From Platynereis dumerilii (Eukaryota; Annelida; Polychaeta; Phyllodocida; Nereididae), in NCBI GenBank assembly GCA_026936325.1, contig JAPTHN010000006.1:30707296-30771295 (forward strand): 64,000 nt of DNA, in the 5' to 3' direction. The translations under genes and the position numbers were made by a program. Below the pieces are notes generated by a model. It saw nothing but the letters and a program-made list of their open reading frames with translations, was not told the DNA's origin and searched no databases. Positions 44,009 to 55,311 of the stretch are shown here, one piece after another (the stretch's first letter is position 1; the number at the start of each line of letters is the position of its first letter).

Positions 44009-44813
44009 AATTATCAATAGGATATGTCGTAAGAATCATAACATTTTCAATTGTCATTCACTAACTAGCTGTATCATCTACTTGTACAAGTTTGATTCGA
44101 AGGTGCCTGACTTCTAGCTTTTTGAGCCGTGAGTTTTCAATAGACCAATTTCACGGATGGTTCTCTCAGTTAACACTAGGGGAAAAGTCATGAATACTTA
44201 AATCCCATTGGCTAATAGATTTCCCGCCCTTGCCTCTGATTGGTCCAGCTAAGGTAACTCCAAGCTGGAGTATTTTTAGTGCATTTTAATCTAACTTTAA
44301 GGCTTTATAACTTGGTCATCCTTTCAGTTTAAATTTAGAAAGTTGTGTTTTTGGATTTAGAGAGTATACATCTTTGTGTGAAAAGCAAATGAAGAATCAC
44401 AGAATTGCAAAAAAGTTATTTGTGGTCGATGTTCAGAGTTCAGACCATTCAGTGAAATGGGTCTATTTTATTTGAATTTGTTCTTTTATCTATCCAAAAT
44501 ATTTATAATATTATATTATAACCAAATAAAATTGTGTAAATGTAATTTCTCATACTCAGGAGACATACGCTGCATACTGAAGCAGAATCTCAGCATAGAA
44601 GCGCACCAGAAGACCAGCAAGAGACACATCAGAAGCTATGAAATCTTTGAAGGAAACTTTAATACCATTCAAAAAGGAAAATGTGCACACATATGAACCA
44701 AAATGTATTACTTTTTCAAGAGTAGTCATCTACATCAAGTCATGTACATCAAGCAAAAAAAATCTTGCTGTCAAATTCACCACATGCCTTTTGACATGCA
44801 GCTCTTTCATCCT

Positions 44814-45155
44814 ACACTCTTAATGCAAATGATTCTTGGTGGACAATGGTGGTACATATAAAGAACCCACAACGGAAAAAGGGTTCTATACATTGTATTT
44901 TGTTACGGGTTCAACTGAATGGAAAAGGTTCAATACTGGTGGAAGTCCCAATGATGGAACCCTATCCTTCCAACTTGGCAGAAAGGGGTTCCATTGTGGG
45001 AGTTCAGTGCAGCTGATTTATCTAAGGGTTGTTTTTGTTCGTTGTTGGAACCTTTTTAAGAGTTGAATAATGAACCTTTTAGGGTTCCTTATCTATACCA
45101 GCTTAATATAGAACCCTTAAAGGTTCCATATAGAACCTTTTTTAAGAATGTAGAA
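44814..45155 (+). repeat. GGAACC-rich MITE
   Basis: CTACACTCTTAA at the left and TTAAGAATGTAG at the right bound an element full of GGTTC/GAACC motifs that read on both strands (AAGGGTTC, GGAACCC, AAAGGTTCC). A reverse, eroded copy is at 38425-38665. Confidence 0.8.
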
Positions 45156-47450
45156 TAGTTGCTATGACTATATACAACCAATACCACTGCAGTGCAATTT
45201 AATCCCTATTATAACAAACCTGGAATTCTATTGATGTCTGTGTATTTCCCAAGTCACATCAACATACAGTACACTTTCTATACATATCGAAAAGTATGGC
45301 TTTGAGACAAGACAACACGACACCAGCATGGAAATCGGATGCGTCATATCTGAAGAAGGGAAATTTCTCCAAGTGCTGTATTTCAGGTGAAGGTTGTGCC
45401 AACAAGTGGCTGTTTAACTAGACTGACCATATTTGGGTCACGTCTTCAGGAACAAATATTCCGGAGAAAAGCGTCTGACTTTGCAGTGTAAAAGAACCCT
45501 TGCACAGACTCTTATTCAATAACAGAAGTGGCTGCTATGATTTGCTACGTCTTATAAATTCCTTTTGTTCTGACTTTCAATAGTACAAAATGCCACGCAC
45601 TTCATAGAATCCCACCACCAAATAGAAACTTTCAGTATCAATTATTCAAGTCAGTTTTCCTGCTAGCTCTACATTGATGTATTACAGACTAAATTATGCA
45701 TGCTGTAAGCTCAGAATGTGTTACCGTTCATGGGTGATCCTGGTATGTAATATGAGTGAACAACTGACAGAATCATCTTGATAGTTTGAATATCGCCAAA
45801 TGAATAGAAAATTATAGTTACATCCAAGCTTACAACGCAGTCACAATCGGTGGTTAGTCAGAACAGACTCGGTTGAGGAGACATCAACATTGATCAAATA
45901 AATGAAACCATCACACTAAACAAGCACTTTAAAAGATATTTGTCACTCATTCATGAAATATGATGGAAACCAGATTACACTTTAGTGACATTGTATTGTT
46001 GCTGGGATGATTGAGCATTGCAACCACCTTATCTCTGTCCACCAGATGGTGCCATAGCATAAATCACATGGTATCATTGTCAAATCATAATGGGGACAAG
46101 TTGAGGACACAATAAGCGCTAGGCTAAAGGGGATACATTTTCAATGGCTTTGCTCTCCAATGGGATGTCATTTCAATCTGACTGCATTTGGAGATAATGT
46201 TGTATTTGTCTGTTATAGTAAGGGATATGTGAAATCCAGGATGCTGGAGTTACCCAGCATCTAAATTGAAAGTATCTAAGACACTGGCAACAACAATTGC
46301 AGGGACAAGATGGAAGCAAATTCATTGCACAAAAGTGCTTGGACTTTTTATCCCTTAGTCCTTACTGGCATTTGTATTAAAACGATATGCATCACTGGTA
46401 ATATATAAATTTCAATGTTGCTGCTGAAATATAGTTGAGTTGCTTAGTATAGTTGCCTTTCATGTGCAGTAAACTGAAATTTATGTGACAAGTTTCAGGC
46501 AATTCTGTCTTTCTTTCCGGATTGGTATCCCTTGAAATGATTACTCAACTTTATAGAAGTAATCAAATGATAAACTTCTTTGTCGCCTACTTTCGACAGA
46601 TTTAATTTTTGCATTTTGTGGCAATATCTGCCTTTGTGCTGTGTACAGACTCATTCTCACCAAACGGGGGAATAACCCTGGTTGATCCAGCACGCAATCA
46701 ATAATAAAAGGCCATATAGTTGTTCTTTTAAATGCAGCAATGCAATCATTCCTGGCTTTTATGCAGGTCACATTCATGCTTTTATGCCATGATAAAGTTG
46801 TTGCTGTTGCGAAGTATTCAAACACTGTTATCTAAGGCGGTGTTTACCTGCAGGAAACATACATATATCAATTGTACTCACTGGGCAAGTACATTGCATG
46901 GTATTTCAGCAGAATTCCATGATCATAATATTATATTTAGATATAAGTCAAAGTAAAGAGTGTTTCCACATAATAAAGGAAGATTAATGATATTTCATCT
47001 GGATGCCAGAATTGCCTACACATCATATAAAGTCACAAATTTACCATCCAAACAGCTGGGAATATATTAAAATATGGATGATACTTTCATCAGTAAAATG
47101 TAGTGCATTGATGATTGCATTTGAAATCACACAAATAGATTTTTCTCTATGTGAGTTTCTGACATTAACGGGGTAGTACTTGATTCTTTATAAGGGCCGT
47201 CTATGCACGAACTTGGAACAGCCAATGGCGAAAAACCTACTCAAGATCATGAAATTCTAGCAATTATTGCTTGTCCTCCCACTTGCCCTTACAAAAAGTC
47301 AGTAGCCTCTCTAGCTTGCTGTACTTGAAATTTAGGCTTACTGCCAGGCAGGAAGGCTGCATGCTTGACCCCTCTCGTCCATATGCAATTTTTCATCTGC
47401 TTTTCGTCTTGAGGTATGAAAAATTTGCCAGCCTTTGACGGGATCTCATG
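45156..47450. other. No gene seen
   Basis: AT-rich; no exon with matching splice sites found and no strong repeat. Confidence 0.35.
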
Positions 47451-47454
47451 ATAA

Positions 47455-48200
47455 AAAAATCACCTGCAGCGCCCACTCTATGATTCATAGAATGTATTAT
47501 AGACATACAAATGCCCGGCTGACAGAGTGGAAAGCCCAGGAAATTGTTTGGCATCGAGGTAAGTGTTGTCTTAGACTGTATTTCCTTACTGTTATTCGCT
47601 GTTGTTTGCGTTGGGTTTCTGGCATAGACAGATCCAATTTGTGTTGTCAATAGATGGCAGGAAAAATAATACTTTATCCCTAACATTCTTCCATAAGATG
47701 TGACAGTAACTTGCTGGTCATTTCATCAGCAGCTGGGTGGTGTAGTGGTTAAGGTTCTCGCCTGCTCCGCTGAAGGTCTTTGCCTGCATGGGTTCGAACC
47801 CCGGGTGGGGACCCCAAAATTTTCAAAAGACCTTTATGAGCAAAATCCCAGCTGGATGTCGTTCGGATGAGTCGTTAAATTGGTGGCCCCTTGTATCAGT
47901 GTCTGTGCTGGGCAAGTAAAAGATCCCTCACATGGGGTTAATGTGTAACATGTTGAGGACTCCTACTCTCGCTCTCATCAATCAACCCTCGTGAGCGCCC
48001 AGAGCTGGGCTTAGAGGGCTGCACTTACCATATCTATCTATCTATTAGCTTCATCCTCAGAAATGAGCACTCTGCCAGTCTGTCTAAGTACAAACAACAC
48101 ACTTGGCAATTCGTATAACAATGTATACTTATGGCAGACAGAGTGGATGGCTCAGGAAATTGTTTGGCCTCCTGATCAGAGTTCCCCATATTTCATTACT
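47455..48200 (+). repeat. Diverged ~90-bp direct repeat flanking a SINE
   Basis: GACAGAGTGGAAAGCCCAGGAAATTGTTTGGCATCG at about 47521 and GACAGAGTGGATGGCTCAGGAAATTGTTTGGCCTCC at about 48137. The SINE sits between the copies. A similar pair lies at 48345-48500 and 48865-49035. Confidence 0.55.
47728..48052 (+). mobile_element. tRNA-derived SINE with (ATCT)n tail
   Basis: A-box GGTGTAGTGGTTAAGG and B-box GGGTTCGAACCCC in a tRNA-like head. The body contains GTGAGCGCCCAGAGCTGGGC and ends in ATCTATCTATCTATT. Not a functional tRNA gene. Confidence 0.8.
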
Positions 48201-48499
48201 TTGCATTTATTTCCTGTTATTGGCTTTGTACTTTCACCTGATAAGCTCACTTGTATTGCATTGGGAGGCAGAACAGGACCACGTGTTGTGATGGTGTAAA
48301 AGGCAACATGAGCTTGTTCTTGGTCAAGACACCTGTTTGCTTTGGTTCCAATGTCTTTACTAAGGCTAGGGCATAAGTGATTAAATTTGTACTGGGAAAG
48401 TTTAGTCATGTTACTAGAACTCTTGATTAAAACTCGAGTAGAAAGGCACTGTGTAAATCATGCCCTAGTGATTACTTTTTGTCTGGTCTTTTATTTGCC

Positions 48500-49630
48500 T
48501 TTTACACTGTACAAACAAGCAGGCAAGCTGTTTTAGAAATCTGGTCTGCTGAAGATGTCTGCACTTTCAGTTTGGTTGGTTAGAACTAACAATGGAGTGC
48601 ACAAAATGCAGTTTCAAGAAAATATGTTGCATTATGCAGCAGTTTCATAATCTAATTTCTGTTAGAGCCAATCCGCTTGTTATGGAGAATGAGAGAACAG
48701 CTTCATTGTGAAAATCAAACTTTGGTTCCTGCAATAAATCGGATAAATTCCTCAAGGAAATGCAGGAAGGCCCATACAGCTGTAGTCAATATTCTTGATC
48801 AAGTTTTTATTACAGGAGACAGCAAGAACTTGATGCTGCTCACTTGCTTTCTTCGATGCAAGTATCTTCAATAAGGCTGGGGCATTCACTGTAAGTGATT
48901 AAATTTGAACTTGCATGGTAAGTTTAGTCATATTACTAGAACTTCTGATGAAACCTAGAGTAGGAAGTCACTGAATAAATTAGGCTGTAGTAAATCACTT
49001 TAGTCTGGTCTGGTCTTTCTGGTCTTTTATTTTTCCATGATAGTCTAATTAAATAATTATAGGCTCTGAGGCAGGGGGAAATGTTTCAGTGAAATTAATT
49101 TGTTGGGGAGTAATCTGGGCAATATATTTTTGGCAGCCCCCCAAAATTATTTTTTTACCTCATACGCGTAAATAATTTTTGTGCTTGTGTGGAATTCTTA
49201 ATACAATTTCTTTATTCAGAAGCGAATAATTCAGACATCGCATTCTTGAAATATATGCCTGAGTACACTTTACATCCAGCATTTCTGTGAAATAAATATT
49301 TGCTCATCCAGGAAAACTCCGAGCCTCCCCTTGCATATTTCATGGTCACCCCCTAATTGAACTCAGTTCTCTTTGACAGTCGCTGTCAGTATCAATGAAT
49401 GCTTAGTTCAATAAAACCATTAAAAGTAATGAGCTTCAACTGGGGCAAAATTTAATTTCGTGCTCTGCATTATTATTCAAACCACATTATAGGTGCAACT
49501 GAGCCAAAATCAACCAGATTTGAAGATTCGTAATGGTGTGAAATTACAATCGAAATGAATAATAGTGCGTTTTGTTACTTCAGCAGAAAGTTGGTACTGA
49601 CTGAAACCTTCCCTGATCAAATAGCAAAGC
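48500..49630. other. No gene seen
   Basis: Contains only the second copy of a short direct repeat (48865-49035) and C-rich patches near 49130 and 49320. Confidence 0.35.
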
Positions 49631-50121
49631 TACAGTTGTGCTTGAAAATTAGTGAACCCATAGAGATTTACCATTGAAGACAATGATAAAGTTGTCTCAC
49701 CATACTGGCCATAACATAAATGATATTGAATGAATCATTGAACCAATGACTGTATTATACCATTGAGGTGTCTCACTACATGCACCAGCCTGGCCATTGG
49801 ATTTGTATCAGGGGTTTTTGTGCTTGATAGGGGTTATAATTGTGCAAAAGTAAGTGAACCCTAAGCGTAATGTTAAAAGATAGGAGCAGAGGGTGCAGTT
49901 ACTTTTGCACAATTATAACCCCTATCTAGCGCAAAGACCCCTGATACAAATCCAATGGCCAGGCTGGTACATGTAGTGAAAAACCTCAATGGTATAATAC
50001 AGTCATTGGTTCAATGATTCGTGCAATATCATTTATGTTATGGCCAATATGGTGAGACAACTTTATCATTGTCTTCAATGGTAAATCTCTATGGGTTCAC
50101 TAATTTTCAAGCACAACTGTA
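49631..50121. mobile_element. Palindromic Tc1/mariner-like MITE
   Basis: TACAGTTGTGCTTGAAAATTAGTGAACCC and its complement are the ends, with TA on both sides. The arms run almost to the centre (about 230 bases each, near-identical), so the whole element folds into one hairpin. The end sequence is of the Tc1 type. Confidence 0.88.
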
Positions 50122-51405
50122 AGTGAATGCACTCTCAAGTGAAATGCATACAGGAATCGGTGTGGCAGAGTGAGTGCCTTTGCCATGCCAAATCTTTAGT
50201 TTATTGTCCCGGTGTTCATGTTTATGGGACATCATTGATGTAAGACATTTGCAGATGAAATGCAGATGTGATTGACATACTTTTTATTAACTTCCTTCTC
50301 AAATTATCTCTGCAGCTCAAATTAACAGGGTGTGTGGGGACAGGTGTAAAAATATCTTTTGGAGTTATCCACTCACTGTCATTATGTCTGGTTGACATTA
50401 AAATCATTCCGAAATAAAATAACTGTCAATATGACTGTTGTCTCTATCAATTTAATTTGGAAATCCTTTATGCATAAATGTATCTACACTCTGTGGCATG
50501 TTTGTTTGTAAATGCAAACTGAACATTGCAATGCACTTGGAGCCGTAATGGAAAACTGGGATCATTATAATCAAAATATTTTTCCGATTTCAAGAGAATG
50601 GCTTTCCAATGGCATTACATGATTTATCATGGGTCACGAAAAGCCATTTACACAGCACAGCAGTCCAGTCTTTTTTATATCAAATTTCCTGGCAGTAAAA
50701 GAATTACGATGGCGGTTGAGTCTGGTCCAAGAATGTACTGTTGCAAATTAGTATTGATTACAGCCCCCCCCCCCTTAAAGTTTCTAGGCGCAATTTTACT
50801 TAATATCTTTGGTCCATGCATTGGAATGCTCATGCATTTAGAAAGGCCTGACTTGACTCTTAGACAAGTTGACAAGAAAGACAAGCAAGAGGCCCCACCC
50901 TGTATTATTATCAATGATTATTTTTTTATAACCAATGGTATTTTGTTTCTTTTGTTATTTTGTTGTTGTTGTTTTGTTTTTTGTTTTTTCAGCTTCAAAG
51001 CATTTTCAACAATCCCATTCAAAGAGATGATCAAAGTTAAACTCTTTTTTGTTTCATGTACTGTTACTGTGATTTTGTGCTGTTTGCCCTGCCTAATACA
51101 CTCTTGATCAAAATGCTGGAATAATTTGTATTTTCAAAGAGTCACGAAGTCCTGCAATATTCTAAAATCGGCCTTTGAATGTATGGAATTGCAAAGATTT
51201 GTTCCTCTGACATTATATTAAGGTATTTGTTACATAATGAAGACAATTTTCTGGGTGAGCATAGGAAGCAATAGCAATGCTTCCATTCTGCACAAGTAGA
51301 CACAATTTTCCATCGTAAAGGATGGCAACCAAAACATGCACTCATTCACCACAATGAACACATGTGGACATAAGACAGTCTTTGGACAATATCTGGCCGA
51401 CTTCC
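50122..51405. other. No gene seen
   Basis: Includes a C-tract (50765) and a TTGTTGTT/TTTTG simple run (50950-50990). A 169-codon + frame at 50598 is made mostly of these runs and is not believed. Confidence 0.4.
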
Positions 51406-51625
51406 CATTAGAGGTCTGCGCGGTCAGCACCGCACCGCGCTGGTTGCGGTGCAGTGTGCGGTGCAGTGCGGTGCGATTTGAAAATGTGCGGTGCAGTGCG
51501 GTTGCGGTTTTGAACTTAACAAGTGCGGTGCGGTTGCAGTGCACCGCAAATGAAATGGGTGCGGTGCGGTGCAGTAGCGGATTTTCATTAACGACACGGG
51601 AACCGCAACAGAACCGCGCTTTAAA
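51405..51625. repeat. GCGGTGC-rich cluster, hAT-like subterminal repeats
   Basis: TAGAGGTCTGCGCGGTCAGCACCGC begins a patch with over a dozen GCGGT/ACCGC motifs on both strands, a sharp GC island in AT-rich DNA. Dense short subterminal repeats like this are typical of hAT transposons; the other end was not found. Confidence 0.5.
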
Positions 51626-52160
51626 AACTTGTGTTTATTCTCTCAGGATCAGTTGTTTGTACACTTGGTTGATTAGATTTTATTCACTTTAATTTTTTAC
51701 TGTCTTTTAAATTACCATATACATTAATTTGTTTCCATGGCAAGTAAATATTTCCATAAACCCCATGAAATATGTACAAGGATCTATTGCATGAAATTGA
51801 ATTTACTTGAAAATCTTAATTATTCCAGCATTTTGATCAAGAATGTAGCACGTTTGGTCTAGTCTCTAAGTAAGAAGCATGCAGTTCTGCACCTCCTCCT
51901 GACGTAAAAGCGTCAGTTTACAGATGTTAGATTAAGGATGCACAAGAGGTCACTTTAAATTGCGTTACTTGGCCAGTGCTGAGTGATTTACTTGTGGTGT
52001 GTGTCTTTTATTTGCCCCATATAAACACTGCTCTAAGAAACAGCCATCTAGCTGTCCTTTGATGGTTCATTTATCTCCCAAGCAGTCTCAACAACAAGAT
52101 GGTCCATCAATTGCCAATGTGCTTTTTGCCAGTCTTGTAACTACTTAGATTCTTCCCTTG

Positions 52161-53011
52161 GGCAGATTTCACAAAACGTGCTCTGAGAGGGTACTTTAAA
52201 CTTTCCAATCCTTATGTTATCTCTCTGTTGCTTCCTAGTGCAAGTAAACCTGTTATCTGTGAGGTAACGAATAAATCTCGATAAAGTATTTCTCAAATAT
52301 GTAGCTTTTTCCTTTTAAAAAGATATTTTTTTATCCCTCATGAGGACAATTTTGGACGTCCAAACTTACTGGTGATCAGACATGCTTACTTTGGCACTCT
52401 ATGGAATCTGCATGCTAAAACCAATTCAGGAAATTGTCATGATATGTGATTGATAAAAAACATCTTGAAAATTATTTTGGAACCATTTTTAATTGTGTTG
52501 GTCATTATAAAACTTGAAAAAAAATGAAAAATAAAAAAAGACTGCTAATGTAACTCCATTCCGTCACATGAGCAAAATGTGTATATAAAAATTATGTGAA
52601 CGACCTCCTGATTAGATCTCAAATTTTCTGAACTGAAAGCCAGGTCTCCCAAGAGCAGGCCAGGGGTGGTACCCTGCTGGTGATTTCATTTATATTGCAG
52701 TAGGATCAGCATAAAAAATTCCGTCCTCCATCATTTATCGTTGTTACATTAGCACGGGCCATATTTTTAGAAACTCTTATCTACCAATCGAACAGAAAAG
52801 AGTGTTTACCCATGATTTTCTTTAATGGATTGACACAAAAAAAGATATAGATTTCAGCTTTTTTTTGTCCTGACAGCTATCCTCAGAAGAGGCACCCTGA
52901 GAAAATCTGAGAATCTATGAATCGATTTTGTCTGGCCTTATCAGTATTGTGCTAATGTAACTTGTGGACAAGTTGTGGTAAGTCATTTTGCAGTTTTTCG
53001 TGAAATCTGCC
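52161..53011. mobile_element. GGCAGATTCCACGAAAAG TIR transposon, copy 2
   Basis: GGCAGATTTCACAAAACGTGCTC at the left and TTTTTCGTGAAATCTGCC at the right. The interior follows 13876-15304 (TTATCCCTCATGAGGACAATTTTG, CCAAGAGCAGGCCAGGGGTGGTACC) but has a single copy of the 367-bp block. Confidence 0.8.
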
Positions 53012-53915
53012 TTTGGTGTTCTGTGTATACATTGTACATGGGCACACAACACATTGGGTTTCCCTATGATACATCATTTATTTCCCAAGTAGACCCAGCA
53101 GCTGCTCAGTTTAATTATATCCAGATGGCCCATGCATCAACCGGAATGTGGTTTTCTCCAGTCTTAATTGTGACTCCTTAAATTCTTCTCACGATGTTGT
53201 AGGTATATATTCAGCACACACCACACTGTACAACATTGCTTTGCCATTAGGACTGCATCAACATTTGGCACAGGATCACGCTGAATAAGAAATTCCAACC
53301 AGCTGTAAAGCTTATGACCAAACCTGATCTGCACGTACCTGTGTTTTCAGAAGCTTGGGATTCTCTGTCATCCTGACAAGAATACCATCTGTATCCCTTT
53401 TCCCTTTTTTAGAGAACCTCTAGAGTAGGACAGAGCATGGAGCCCCTCATAACTTCTGGGGTGCCGTTTGCATTTTGTATTGTATTTACTCTTGCCAATG
53501 GTCCATGATAATTTGATATTTATACATGTATGTGCATGCATGTGACAAATGTCCACATATCTCCTGTGCAAATTTTCTCAAAACTAGTGACAGACTGATT
53601 TCTAATATGCAAACTAGAAACTGATATTTATGAACGTTTGCTGTATGATTCTGTCAATTTCTGTGACATTGGTGACATGGCGATTCTGGCTTCCTCAGAA
53701 TAAGTAAGTAGTATACAAAGAAGGTACAAATCCTGACGTATTTATTACATTAAGCCTCTTGTCCCAAGTATTAGCAATACAAATCAGGGAATAATCCAGT
53801 TGCACATTCTCTGCAACTTTGTTGTGTTCCCAACTGGCACTGCTCACAGAAGTATTTGTTGGTGCTTACACTGAACTGTTTGATGTTGGGTACAACAAAA
53901 CCGAGTACCTACTTA

Positions 53916-54320
53916 GGGACCGTTCAGAATTTATGACTGGGGGGGGGATGGGAGTTTTGGCCGAGGGGGTACTAACTTTTCACACGTGTTTCAAGGGGGG
54001 GTATTAATTTTTGACAACACTTCCAAGGGGGGGGTAAGAAATTTTAACAAAGAAAAATGTTACAAAACACGCATAAACTCATTTTATTTGGACTTTTTTA
54101 CGCCCAAAAGTCCGCGAATCTGTACTCGTGACCGTGTATAGCAGTATATATATGTTTGTTTTGCTGTGTATGTCGAGGGGGGGGTACTAAAAATACGTGT
54201 GAAACCTAAGGGTGGGGTACTAAAAATCCGCATGAAACTCAAGGGGGGGGTATCAATTTTTGACAGGAAGTTCCAGCAAAACTCCCACCCCCCCCCCAGT
54301 CGTAAATTCTGAACGGTCCC
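53916..54320. repeat. GGGACC MITE, copy 4 (best preserved)
   Basis: GGGACCGTTCAGAATTTATGACTGGGGGG and its complement CCCCAGTCGTAAATTCTGAACGGTCCC are intact. This is the best source for a family consensus. Confidence 0.85.
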
Positions 54321-55309
54321 TATAACATAAATGTAGACCTGGTGAAATGCTTTGCAAGACACTTACTGTGCCAAAGAAATAATTCTATCTAAATCTTACA
54401 TTGTAGAATGTAGAAAGTAAAATGCGGTGAATACCCAATTTAAGGGCTCTATTAACTCGGTTCAAGGCCTGGGGCTAGGGAAATGAGATGGGCCCCAGAG
54501 ACATTAATTAACTGTTGAATTCTCATGTGCATCGTTTCATCATACATTTCCAAACTGCCAGCCAAGAACTTCATGTCTATCGCAAATTATTAGGTTACAA
54601 GTAAGTTGCCTCAGTTTGGGGGTTAAGGGTCTAACCTTTTATCACACTTGATAGAAATAATGAAAGCATAAATAACATTTCTTCCAAATATTGTTCTAGA
54701 CCCTATAGGCATGGACCTCACTGATTTAAGTCTGGGAAATTTTTTAATGAATAATTACTTAATATACGCAGACCTATTCAACACAATGTCTACACAAGAC
54801 TCAGTGTTGTTTGCTTATGATTCCATAGAATCTTCAAGCTGTGAGTAGATATAATTCAGAATTGTTTTGTTGCTGCTCTGAAAAGTAATCTATGAGGATT
54901 GCTGTTCAGATTATGGTTCTCAGTTTCAAGATTCTAAATATAAACCAGCATCTATTGTTTTGGAATCTAAATTTCAACTGTCAATGCAGGAGTAATTTCA
55001 TTCAGCAGCTTGTCTTTAAATCTGGTTGATTTTCGACTGAATTACGCCAAGAACATGGCTGGAATACTAATGCAAGTATTTACACAGTAATGCTCTAAAT
55101 TGCGGCTTAGCTGCAGCTGGACAATCAATATTAAGTCAACCATTTTTGGTGGACTAAAACAGTCAATACTTTGGTGCATACCAATTGCATCCCTTTCTCA
55201 GAAGAATAATTTCTCACAGACTAATAAAATGTTTAGCATCTGAATTGCATTATATGTGGTGCTGAGTAGTATACTAGGTACTTAGTGCATTTTTGAAAAG
55301 GGACATTCA
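54321..55309. other. No gene seen
   Basis: AT-rich, no recognised exon or repeat. Confidence 0.35.
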
Positions 55310-55311
55310 TA

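Noticed and set aside
46541-46825. 94-codon - strand frame
   Set aside because: No motif, no supporting splice sites, composition like the surrounding AT-rich DNA.
50598-51107. 169-codon + strand frame
   Set aside because: Built from C-tract, TTG and T-run simple sequence; no domain, signal or homology seen.
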